A DNA stretch of 6,378 bases. Origin: Candidatus Scatomorpha stercorigallinarum (GTDB lineage: Bacteria > Bacillota_A > Clostridia > Oscillospirales > Oscillospiraceae). Shown here one piece after another: positions 1 through 6,150 of the stretch. Position numbers and translations under genes: made by a program. Positions within the stretch are counted from its first letter, which is position 1; every line of letters starts with the position of its first letter. The notes under the pieces were generated by a model. The model did not search any database. It saw only the letters and a program-made list of their open reading frames with translations, and was not told the DNA's origin. The stretch is taken from the NCBI GenBank assembly GCA_018713375.1, contig DVOV01000067.1, forward strand, positions 1-6,378. The letters run 5' to 3'.

Positions 1-480
1 GGAGTCCTGGAGTTCCTCCTTGATGTAAGGCGGCAGCGGCATCTTGCCCAGCCGCTCCAGCACCTCCAGAAAAATGCCCTCGTAGTTAAATTTGATGACC
101 CTGTTGCCCCCCTCGGCCACGCTGAGCACGTCGGCTGTCAGCTCGCCGCCGCCAAAGCTCAGATGCGTCCCCGGGCGGGTCTTTTTCCCCGGGCGGGTCA
201 GGCACTCCCACTCCCCGCCGCCGAGGTCTCGCAGCAGCAGCACCTCCACCGCGCCGCCGGTCTCGCGCGTACCGAGCAGCCGCGCCGGAAGGACGCGGGA
301 ATCGTTCATCACCAGGCAGTCGCCCGGCCGCAGGAAATCGGGCAGATGGTCAAACGTGCTGTGCCGTATCTCGCCGCTCTCCCTGCCCAGCACGAGCAGG
401 CGGGAGGCGTCCCGCCGCTCCAGCGGCGTCTGCGCGATCAGCTCCGGCGGGAGATCGTAATAAAAGTCCGATGTTTTCAT
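1..480 (-). CDS. queA: QueA, S-adenosylmethionine:tRNA ribosyltransferase-isomerase (N-terminal part, cut by window edge)
   Basis: QueA transfers and isomerises the ribosyl group of S-adenosylmethionine onto preQ1 at tRNA position 34, giving epoxyqueuosine; it is cytosolic. The frame stays open from ATG at 480 to base 1, giving the first 160 residues of a protein usually about 340-350 long. The start MKTSDFYYDLPPELIAQTPL is the typical QueA opening. It is followed by MNDSRVLPARLLG (residues 58-70), matching the family's NDTRVIPARL motif, a TRPGKK segment (95-100) and GKMPLPPYI (145-153), all in the usual order. A Shine-Dalgarno-like GAGGGG lies 7 nt before the ATG, inside the end of the upstream gene, which stops only 3 nt away. 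The two genes are therefore probably co-transcribed. Identity is firm; whether the C-terminal part is intact cannot be seen. Confidence 0.95.
   Translation of the reverse strand, partial: MKTSDFYYDLPPELIAQTPLERRDASRLLVLGRESGEIRHSTFDHLPDFLRPGDCLVMNDSRVLPARLLGTRETGGAVEVLLLRDLGGGEWECLTRPGKKTRPGTHLSFGGGELTADVLSVAEGGNRVIKFNYEGIFLEVLERLGKMPLPPYIKEELQDS
169..199. repeat. Short direct repeat inside queA
   Basis: The 13-bp string CCCCGGGCGGGTC occurs at 169-181 and again at 187-199, an 18-bp period. It encodes the TRPG of two successive hexapeptide-spaced copies (residues 95-98 and 101-104). The frame is kept, and QueA homologues often have a similar Lys/Arg-Pro-Gly repetition here, so this is probably ordinary coding sequence. 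It may still be a slippage-prone spot. Confidence 0.7.
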
Positions 481-483
481 GCT

Positions 484-2187
484 TTATCCCCTCGCGAGCT
501 CCACGCCCGTATAATAGAAATTGACGATCTGGTCATAGGTGTAGCCATAAGTATCCGCCATGGCGTAGGCCCCGTACTGGCTCATGCCCAGGCTGTGCCC
601 CCAGCCGGAGCCCTCGAAGGCGAAGCCCGCCCCCGTGTCCGTGACGGTGAAGTGGATGCTGGAAAGCCCGATGGTGGCCGTACACAGGCGGTAGCAGTCC
701 GCGCCCTCGAAGGAGGCCGTGCGCCCCGCGCCGTCCGTAAAGGTCAGAGCGATGACGTTCCCCGTGTCCGAGTGTTCGGCCTCCACGGAGACGATGGAGT
801 CGAGCGTATTGCCGCTGCGGCTCACCATGCGCGCAAGCTCGGCCGGCGTGAAGCCCACGACCCAGCTGCTGCGGCTGTTCAGCTCATCCGCCGCCGCCTC
901 GTAGGGGTCCAGAACGCCGCGCAGATAGGGCGTCACGCTGCCGGTGATGTTCTCGCTGTCCTCGGAGCCGCCGCCGTGGGAGGAGCTGAACATGGCGGAG
1001 ATGGGCTCGCCGTCATATGTTATGTAAACTCCGGCCGTCTCGTCCACGGCCCGGTCGGAGCTGTCGGTGGAGAGATTCGTGCCCCGGTACACCTGGCAGT
1101 AGGTGTCGTTGGTGACGTCGAAGCCGTAGTTTACATAATACGTGCTGCTGCCGATATAGCTCGCCACGTAGGTGCGCGCGCAGAGCGCCTGCGCCTTCAG
1201 CGCCTCCAGCGGCCAATCGGCGCTCATCTCGTAGGTGATGACGCCCTTGACGTAGTCCTCGATGTCCACCACGTTGACCACGGTGAGCTTCCCGCCCGTG
1301 CGCCGGACGTACTCAAAGCCGCCGTTATATGTATAGCCCTTGAACCAGGTCTCGGTCTTTTCACCGCTGCGGCTGATGGGACGCACGCCGAGGCTGTAGT
1401 CCGTGCCGCAGTCGAATTCAAAGATGATGGAGGCGTCGGCCGTGCGCGTGACGGCCACACAGTAGGCGCTGGCGGAGAAGGCCTCGCCCGCTATGCCGCG
1501 CGCGGCGGCGTCCGCGGAGGCCTCGGCGGCGCTGTCGTAGTCGCCCACCAGGGCGCGGAACACGCCGTCATAATAGGCCGGGAAGCCGCCCTTATAGGCA
1601 GAGGCCGCGGAGCGCGCCTCTTCAAAGCTGCCATAGCTGCCGGGCAGCAGGATGTGATAGCAGCCCACATGCCCGTGGTCGGTGTCCGTATTGCGGTCGA
1701 TGACCATGGTGATGGCCGTCTCGTCCGTAGAGCCAAGGGCGTGGAACTCGCGGTCTTCGTCATAATAGCCCAGCTCATAGCCGCTGCCCACCTCGTTTTC
1801 CAGGTTGGCATAGTCCAGCGTCCCGTTGCGGACGGAGCTGCTCTCGTCGTAGTAGTAAAGGCCCACGCGCACGTCCTGATAGGGTATGTCGATGCTGCCC
1901 GTGACGGAGAGGTGCTGCGGCGGCCCGCTGGGTGGCTCGGCCTGGCCTTCCCCGCCCTCGAGCGTCTGCAATCCGCTGCCCGTCATCACATAGAGCTCGC
2001 CCGAGCCCAGCTGCGCGGCCGCGCCGTCGCCCGTCACCGCGTAGGCCGAGCCCACGCCGCCCGCCAGCACCTCGCCGCCGTTCACATATACGTCCTCCGC
2101 CGCCGCGCCCCCCGGCGCCAGCAGCGCGGCGAAAAGGCAGAGCGCCGCCGCCATGGAAATGATACGCCTGATGTTCCTGCTGTACAT
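484..2187 (-). CDS. SpoIID/LytB-domain secreted protein with SPOR-like segment
   Basis: This is a predicted exported protein of 567 residues. SpoIID-type enzymes are lytic transglycosylases acting on peptidoglycan stripped of stem peptides; LytB relatives enhance amidases. Residues 1-30 look like a signal peptide (RNIRR, a hydrophobic stretch, then GGAAA before ED). A Pro-rich linker lies near 84-91. Residues about 177-247 (YGSFEEARSAASAYKGG..., then RALVGDYDSAAEASADAAA) resemble a SPOR glycan-binding domain. The SpoIID domain spans about 288-565: DIEDYVKGVITYEM, PLEALKAQALCARTYV (326-341), FSSSHGGGSEDSEN (400-413) and GSGWGHSLGMSQYGAYAMA (526-544). E320 in YEM aligns with the catalytic Glu of Bacillus SpoIID. 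The start has an AAGGTG Shine-Dalgarno 5 nt upstream. At 567 residues it is far longer than Bacillus SpoIID (about 340); the extra length is N-terminal. No other engulfment gene is nearby, so a role in sporulation rather than vegetative wall growth is not established. Confidence 0.9.
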   Translation of the reverse strand: MYSRNIRRIISMAAALCLFAALLAPGGAAAEDVYVNGGEVLAGGVGSAYAVTGDGAAAQLGSGELYVMTGSGLQTLEGGEGQAEPPSGPPQHLSVTGSIDIPYQDVRVGLYYYDESSSVRNGTLDYANLENEVGSGYELGYYDEDREFHALGSTDETAITMVIDRNTDTDHGHVGCYHILLPGSYGSFEEARSAASAYKGGFPAYYDGVFRALVGDYDSAAEASADAAARGIAGEAFSASAYCVAVTRTADASIIFEFDCGTDYSLGVRPISRSGEKTETWFKGYTYNGGFEYVRRTGGKLTVVNVVDIEDYVKGVITYEMSADWPLEALKAQALCARTYVASYIGSSTYYVNYGFDVTNDTYCQVYRGTNLSTDSSDRAVDETAGVYITYDGEPISAMFSSSHGGGSEDSENITGSVTPYLRGVLDPYEAAADELNSRSSWVVGFTPAELARMVSRSGNTLDSIVSVEAEHSDTGNVIALTFTDGAGRTASFEGADCYRLCTATIGLSSIHFTVTDTGAGFAFEGSGWGHSLGMSQYGAYAMADTYGYTYDQIVNFYYTGVELARG

Positions 2188-2208
2188 TTGTTCACCTTTT
2201 GACGTTTA

Positions 2209-2237
2209 TTGACTGATGCGCCCGGCGGTGGTAAAAT
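2209..2237 (+). promoter_or_regulatory. Predicted sigma-A-type promoter of the asd-dapA-dapB operon
   Basis: TTGACT (2209-2214) and TAAAAT (2232-2237) are each one base off consensus and separated by 17 nt. A TG dinucleotide at 2229-2230 adds an extended -10 element. It is the best-scoring promoter by eye in this region. Initiation near 2244 would give asd an untranslated leader of about 140 nt, long enough to hold the inverted repeat at 2260-2305. The promoter sits inside the predicted 5' leader of the opposite-strand transcript. Confidence 0.65.
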
Positions 2238-2259
2238 TGAATCCTCAGGTACGCCGCCC

Positions 2260-2305
2260 CGCGCGCTTTTGACCTGATTAGACATTATAATGCCAAAACC
2301 GCGCG
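2260..2305. repeat. 46-bp imperfect inverted repeat in the divergent control region
   Basis: Arm CGCGCGCTTTTG (2260-2271) pairs with CAAAACCGCGCG (2294-2305) at 11 of 12 positions around a 22-nt centre. The centre contains the palindrome CATTATAATG, which holds the minus-strand -10 box. In the predicted asd leader the whole repeat would be transcribed and could form a hairpin. As DNA, it could be an operator over the minus-strand promoter. It lacks the short loop and trailing U-run of an intrinsic terminator. Confidence 0.6.
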
Positions 2306-2312
2306 AATGCAA
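2284..2312 (-). promoter_or_regulatory. Predicted sigma-A-type promoter for the SpoIID-like gene and queA
   Basis: On the minus strand, TTGCAT (2312-2307) is followed after exactly 17 nt by TATAAT (2289-2284), a perfect -10 box. Transcription would start near 2277, giving a leader of about 90 nt. The -35 box is only a partial match. The -10 box lies in the palindrome CATTATAATG (2283-2292), so TATAAT also reads on the plus strand. There, however, nothing like a -35 box sits at the right distance, because TTGACC at 2269 is only 11 nt away. Confidence 0.5.
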
Positions 2313-2384
2313 GCATCCGGGGCCGGAATAATTTGCCTCCCGTGTGAATAGCCTTTTGGGTACGGGGAAAGGAATGATGTAAAT

Positions 2385-3470
2385 ATGGATAAGTTCAGGG
2401 TCGGCGTCATCGGCGCCACAGGCATGGTCGGTCAGCGCTTCGTCACTTTGATATCCAAGCACCCCTGGTTTGAGCTCTCCGTGCTGGCCGCCAGCTCCCG
2501 CAGCGCCGGCAAAACGTATGAGGAAGCGGCCGGCCGCCGCTGGGCTCTCGACGAGCCGATGCCGGAGGGCGCGAAGCAGCTCGTGCTGCGCGACGCGTCG
2601 GACGTCGATGCCGTCGTGGGCGATGTTGACTTCGTTTTCTCCGCCGTGGACATGAAAGCGGAGGAGATACGCGCCCTGGAGGAAGAATACGCCCGCCACG
2701 AGACGCCCGTCGTCTCCAACAACAGCGCCAACCGCTGGACGCCGGACGTGCCGATGGTGATACCGGAGATCAATCCGGAGCACCTGGAGGTCATCCACTT
2801 CCAGAAGCAGCGCCTGGGCACAAAGAACGGCTTCATCGCCGTCAAGAGCAACTGCTCCATCCAGAGCTATGTCCCCGCCCTCTCCCCCCTGCGTGAGGAG
2901 TTCGGCCTCGAGCGCGTGCTGGCCTGCACCTACCAGGCCATCTCTGGTGCCGGCAAGACCTTCGGCACCTGGCCGGAGATGGTGGACAACGTCATCCCCT
3001 ACATCGGCGGCGAGGAGGAAAAGAGCGAGCGCGAGCCGATGAAGGTCTGGGGCAGCGTCGAGGGCGGCATGATCCGCCCCGCCGTCAAGCCGCTCATCAC
3101 CGCCCAGTGCTTCCGCGTGGCGGCCTCGAACGGCCACATGGCCGCCGTGTTCGCCAGCTTCACCAGGAAGCCCCCCATGGACGAGATCAAGGCCCGCTGG
3201 GCGGAGTTCAGGGGCCGCCCGCAGGAGCTGGGCCTCCCCAGCGCGCCGCAGCAGTTCCTGCGCTATTTTGACGAGCCCGACCGCCCGCAGACCCGCCTCG
3301 ACCGCATGAACGAGGGCGGCATGCAGATATCCATCGGCCGCCTGCGCGAGGACACGCAGTACGACTACAAGTTCGCCTGCCTCAGCCACAACACCCTGCG
3401 CGGCGCCGCCGGCGGCGCCGTCGAGCTGGCCGAGCTGCTGTGCGCAGAGGGCTACATATCCCGCAAATAA
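2385..3470 (+). CDS. asd: Aspartate-semialdehyde dehydrogenase
   Basis: Asd reduces aspartyl-4-phosphate with NADPH to aspartate semialdehyde, the branch-point for lysine/DAP, threonine and methionine. The 361-residue cytosolic protein opens with the nucleotide-binding loop VGVIGATGMVGQRF (6-19). SNCSIQ holds the expected catalytic Cys157, and CFRVAASNGHM holds the substrate-binding Arg244 and catalytic His251. NTLRGAAGGAVELAE (336-350) is the C-terminal helix found in the family. The length and the segment VIPEINPEHL (125-134) resemble the archaeal/fungal-type branch more than the roughly 330-350-residue type of Bacillus. The Shine-Dalgarno stretch GGGGAAAGGA ends 11 nt before the ATG, a slightly long spacing; no other in-frame start is visible just upstream. 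The gene heads the DAP cluster, with dapA 48 nt downstream. Confidence 0.96.
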   Translation: MDKFRVGVIGATGMVGQRFVTLISKHPWFELSVLAASSRSAGKTYEEAAGRRWALDEPMPEGAKQLVLRDASDVDAVVGDVDFVFSAVDMKAEEIRALEEEYARHETPVVSNNSANRWTPDVPMVIPEINPEHLEVIHFQKQRLGTKNGFIAVKSNCSIQSYVPALSPLREEFGLERVLACTYQAISGAGKTFGTWPEMVDNVIPYIGGEEEKSEREPMKVWGSVEGGMIRPAVKPLITAQCFRVAASNGHMAAVFASFTRKPPMDEIKARWAEFRGRPQELGLPSAPQQFLRYFDEPDRPQTRLDRMNEGGMQISIGRLREDTQYDYKFACLSHNTLRGAAGGAVELAELLCAEGYISRK

Positions 3471-3518
3471 GGCTCCAGTAGCCGGAAAATAAAATAAAAC
3501 TTCAGGAGGTATGTAAAA

Positions 3519-4412
3519 ATGGCAAAGACACCGATATTCACCGGTTCCTGCACCGCCATCGTCACGCCCTATCTTGAAAACGGCGTGGACTACGAAAAGT
3601 ACGCCGAACTGATCGACTTCCAGTACGCCGGCGGCACCTCCGCCATCCTCGTCTGCGGCACCACAGGCGAGAACCCCACCCACACCGCCGAAGAGCACGA
3701 CAAGCTCGTGGAGCTCACGGTGGAAAAATGTAAAGGCCGCATGAAGGTCATCGTCGGCGTCGGCGGCTACAACACCGAGCACGTCCTCGAGCAGGCCAAG
3801 CAGGCCGAGGCCGCCGGGGCGGACGGCATTTTGATGGTCACGCCCTATTACAACAAGACGACGCAGAAGGGCCTCGTCGCCCATTTCACCTACGTCGCCG
3901 ACCGCGTGAGCGTCCCCATGATCGTCTACAACGTCCCCTCCCGCACGGGCATCGGCGTCAAGCCCGCCACCTACCTTGAGCTCAGCAAGCACCCGAACAT
4001 CAACGGCGTCAAAGAGGCCAGCGGCAACATCGCCGAATACGCCCTCACGCGCAGCATGTGCGGCGACGACCTCGTGTTCTGGAGCGGCAACGACTCCGAC
4101 ACCGTCCCGATGATGTCCCTCGGGGCCAAGGGCGTAATCTCCGTCGCGTCGAACATCATCCCCGCGGATGTCGCCAGGCTCTGCAAGCTGTGTCTTGACG
4201 GCGACTTCGCCGCCGCCGCTCAGGAGTATTTCCGCCTGGCGGACTTCTTCGACAAGCTCTTCATCGAGACCAACCCCATCCCCGTCAAGGCCGCAATGAA
4301 CCTCGCCGGGATGAACGTCGGCAAGCTCCGTCTGCCGCTGGTGGAGATCTCCGAGGGCGCAAAAGCCAAGCTCATCGAGAGCATGCATGCCATCGGCCTC
4401 AAGACCGTCTGA
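3519..4412 (+). CDS. dapA: 4-hydroxy-tetrahydrodipicolinate synthase
   Basis: DapA condenses pyruvate with aspartate semialdehyde, the first committed step to DAP and lysine. The 297-residue TIM-barrel protein has all expected active-site residues: GTTGEN with Thr48 and Thr49, TPYYNK with Tyr111, YNVPSRTG with Tyr137 and Arg142, and GVKEASG with the Schiff-base Lys165. These match E. coli Tyr107, Tyr133, Arg138 and Lys161 with a constant offset of four. Some residues of the E. coli lysine-feedback site differ (Asn80 becomes Tyr84, Glu84 becomes His88), while His56 is kept as His60, so feedback control is uncertain. AGGAGGT lies 8 nt before the ATG, a very good ribosome site. Its stop codon overlaps the dapB ribosome site. 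Confidence 0.97.
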   Translation: MAKTPIFTGSCTAIVTPYLENGVDYEKYAELIDFQYAGGTSAILVCGTTGENPTHTAEEHDKLVELTVEKCKGRMKVIVGVGGYNTEHVLEQAKQAEAAGADGILMVTPYYNKTTQKGLVAHFTYVADRVSVPMIVYNVPSRTGIGVKPATYLELSKHPNINGVKEASGNIAEYALTRSMCGDDLVFWSGNDSDTVPMMSLGAKGVISVASNIIPADVARLCKLCLDGDFAAAAQEYFRLADFFDKLFIETNPIPVKAAMNLAGMNVGKLRLPLVEISEGAKAKLIESMHAIGLKTV

Positions 4413-4415
4413 GGT
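4411..4415 (+). promoter_or_regulatory. dapB ribosome-binding site overlapping the dapA stop codon
   Basis: GAGGT begins at the second base of the dapA TGA stop and lies 7 nt before ATG 4423. This placement selects 4423 as the dapB start over the in-frame ATG at 4387, which lies inside dapA and would add 12 residues unlike any DapB N terminus. It also suggests that dapB translation is coupled to termination on dapA. Confidence 0.75.
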
Positions 4416-4422
4416 AACCGCC

Positions 4423-5190
4423 ATGCTGAAGATGATCGTCTCCGGCTGCAACGGCCATATGGGCCAGTCCGTCGTCAACATCTGCTCCGGCATGGAGGAT
4501 GTCGAGGTCGTGGCCGGCTTCAACCGCACAGCCGTCAGCCGCAACGGCTTCCCCGTGTACTCCGACCCCATGGAGTACGCGGGCGAGGCCGACGTGGTGA
4601 TAGACTTCTCCAACCCCGCCAACCTCACGGCCCTGCTGCGCTTTGCCGTGGAGCGGCAGGTGCCCATCGTCCTCTGCACGACGGGCTATTCCCCTGAGCA
4701 GCTCGCGGAGATCGACGCCGCCGCGCAGAAGGTGCCCGTTTTCAAGAGCGGCAACATGTCCCTCGGCATCAACCTCATGCTTCACCTCGTGCGCCGGGCG
4801 GCGGCCGTCCTGGGCGCGGATTTCGACATCGAGATCGTCGAGCGCCACCACCGCCGCAAGGTGGACGCCCCCAGCGGCACCGCCCTGATGATAGCGGAGG
4901 CCGCGGCAGAGTCCCTGCCCTACGAGCCTGAGCTCACCTTCGAGCGCCACAGCGTGCGCCAGCCGCGCGGGAAGCATGAGATAGGCATCTCCTCCGTCCG
5001 AGGCGGCACCATCGTCGGCGAGCATGAGATCGTGTTCGCCGGCCTCGACGAGGTGTTCGAGATAAAGCACGCCGCCCTCTCGCGCGACGTTTTCGCCGCC
5101 GGCGCCGTCACCGCCGCGCGCTTCATCGCCGGCGTCCGCGCGCCCGGCATGTACGACATGGACGACGCCCTGGCGGAGGTCATGAAATAA
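4423..5190 (+). CDS. dapB: 4-hydroxy-tetrahydrodipicolinate reductase
   Basis: DapB uses NAD(P)H to reduce the DapA product to tetrahydrodipicolinate, the next step toward meso-DAP and lysine. The chosen start gives 255 residues, in the normal family range. The dinucleotide-binding loop VSGCNGHMG lies at 6-14, followed by VVIDFSNP (58-65) and LCTTGYS (84-90). SGNMSLGINLM (109-119) precedes the signature ERHHRRKVDAPSGTA (140-154), in which His142 and Lys146 correspond to E. coli His159 and Lys163. RGGTIVGEHEIVF (193-205) and the C-terminal tetramerisation strands follow. An alternative ATG at 4432 would remove three residues but lies farther from the ribosome site. The gap to the next gene is 18 nt. 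Later DAP-pathway genes are not in the window, so which branch (succinylase, acetylase, aminotransferase or dehydrogenase) the organism uses cannot be told. Confidence 0.96.
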   Translation: MLKMIVSGCNGHMGQSVVNICSGMEDVEVVAGFNRTAVSRNGFPVYSDPMEYAGEADVVIDFSNPANLTALLRFAVERQVPIVLCTTGYSPEQLAEIDAAAQKVPVFKSGNMSLGINLMLHLVRRAAAVLGADFDIEIVERHHRRKVDAPSGTALMIAEAAAESLPYEPELTFERHSVRQPRGKHEIGISSVRGGTIVGEHEIVFAGLDEVFEIKHAALSRDVFAAGAVTAARFIAGVRAPGMYDMDDALAEVMK

Positions 5191-5208
5191 GCTGCCGGAG
5201 GCAAGCAC

Positions 5209-6150
5209 ATGCAAAAGCTCTCGATCATCGTCCCCTGCTACAACGAGGAGGAGACGGTCGATATCTTCTACAACGAAACTTCCGCCGTGCTCGGCGGAAT
5301 GAGCGATTTGGACTGGGAGTTCATCTTTGTCGACGACGGCTCGAAGGACGGGACCATACTCGCCCTCCGCCGTCTCGCGCAGGCGGACTCCCACGTCCGC
5401 TATCTCTCCTTTTCGCGCAACTTCGGCAAGGAGGCCGCCATGTACGCGGGGCTTCAGGCCGCCTGCGGCGACTTTGTCTCCATCATGGACGTCGATCTGC
5501 AGGACCCTCCCTCCATGCTGCCGGAGCTGCTCGCGTGCGTGCGCACGGAGGGCTATGACTGCGCCGCCGTCCGCCGCGTGACGCGCCGCGGCGAGCCGCG
5601 CATCCGCTCCTTCTTCGCGCGCATGTTCTACAAGCTGGTGAACAAGATCAGCCGCACGGAGATCGTGGACGGTGCGCGGGACTACCGCGTGATGACCCGC
5701 CGCATGGTGGACTCCATCCTTGAGATAACGGAGGTCAACCGTTTTTCCAAGGGCATCTTCTCCTGGGTGGGCTACAGCACGAAGTGGTTTGAGACGGAAA
5801 ACGTCCAGCGCTCCGCCGGCAAGACCAAGTGGTCGTTCTTCAAGCTCCTGGTGTACGCGCTGGACGGCATGATTGCCTTTTCCACCGCGCCGCTGGCCGT
5901 CTCCTCCATCCTCGGGCTGCTCTTCTGTGTGATATCCTTCCTCGCTATCATCTTCGTCATCGTGCGCCAGCTCGTCTGGGGCGGCAGCGCCTTCGGCTGG
6001 CCCTCGCTGGTGTGCATCATCCTCTTCCTCACGGGTATCCAGCTCTTCTGCATCGGCATCCTCGGCCAGTACATCGCCAAGATACACATGGAAGTGAAGG
6101 ACCGCCCCATCTACATCGTCCGCGAACGCGGCGGCGGCGATGAGAGCTGA
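5209..6150 (+). CDS. Membrane-anchored family 2 glycosyltransferase (CsbB/GtrB/DPM1-like)
   Basis: Enzymes of this group load a sugar from a nucleotide donor onto undecaprenyl phosphate at the inner face of the membrane. The 313-residue protein has a GT-A domain: LSIIVPCYNEEETV (4-17), FVDDGSKDGT with Asp42 and Asp43 (40-49), and the metal-binding MDVDLQDP with Asp94 and Asp96 (93-100). DGARDYRVMTRR (154-165) and RSAGKTKWSFFKL (201-213) are further family motifs. Two membrane helices at about 225-253 and 263-288 are followed by the cytosolic tail GQYIAKIHMEVKDRPIYIV. GGAGG lies 7 nt before the ATG. The overlapping YfhO-like gene downstream points to a CsbB-type role, making a lipid-linked sugar for an envelope polymer. 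The donor sugar (GlcNAc, glucose or other) cannot be told from sequence, so no gene symbol is given. Confidence 0.92.
   Translation: MQKLSIIVPCYNEEETVDIFYNETSAVLGGMSDLDWEFIFVDDGSKDGTILALRRLAQADSHVRYLSFSRNFGKEAAMYAGLQAACGDFVSIMDVDLQDPPSMLPELLACVRTEGYDCAAVRRVTRRGEPRIRSFFARMFYKLVNKISRTEIVDGARDYRVMTRRMVDSILEITEVNRFSKGIFSWVGYSTKWFETENVQRSAGKTKWSFFKLLVYALDGMIAFSTAPLAVSSILGLLFCVISFLAIIFVIVRQLVWGGSAFGWPSLVCIILFLTGIQLFCIGILGQYIAKIHMEVKDRPIYIVRERGGGDES

Noticed and set aside
163..2202. 679-codon open frame on the plus strand opposite the SpoIID-like gene
   Set aside because: It is antisense to two genes with clear family motifs. Its translation is rich in Ala, Arg, Val and His with no recognisable domain, as expected from high-GC codon bias on the opposite strand.
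2218..2264. GC-rich hairpin followed by TTTT, read on the plus strand as a terminator
   Set aside because: The stem is interrupted, the loop is 21 nt and the T-run is only four bases. The predicted asd transcript starts inside it, so the full hairpin would not form there. On the minus strand it may fold weakly in the leader.
2269..2291. Plus-strand promoter TTGACC with TATAAT ahead of asd
   Set aside because: Each box looks good, but they are only 11 nt apart, far below the roughly 17 nt needed. The promoter at 2209-2237 fits much better.
2188..2384. Lysine riboswitch or T-box upstream of asd
   Set aside because: Neither the lysine aptamer core nor the T-box sequence AGGGTGGNACC was found on either strand by eye, and the structured region is shorter than those elements.
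3471..3498. Possible terminator between asd and dapA
   Set aside because: GGCT/AGCC gives only a 4-bp stem and is followed by an A-rich, not T-rich, run.
2082..4679. 865-codon open frame on the minus strand opposite asd, dapA and part of dapB
   Set aside because: It runs across the control region and three well-supported genes, and its composition is low in complexity (Ala, Gly, Asp, Val, His). It is a GC-driven shadow.
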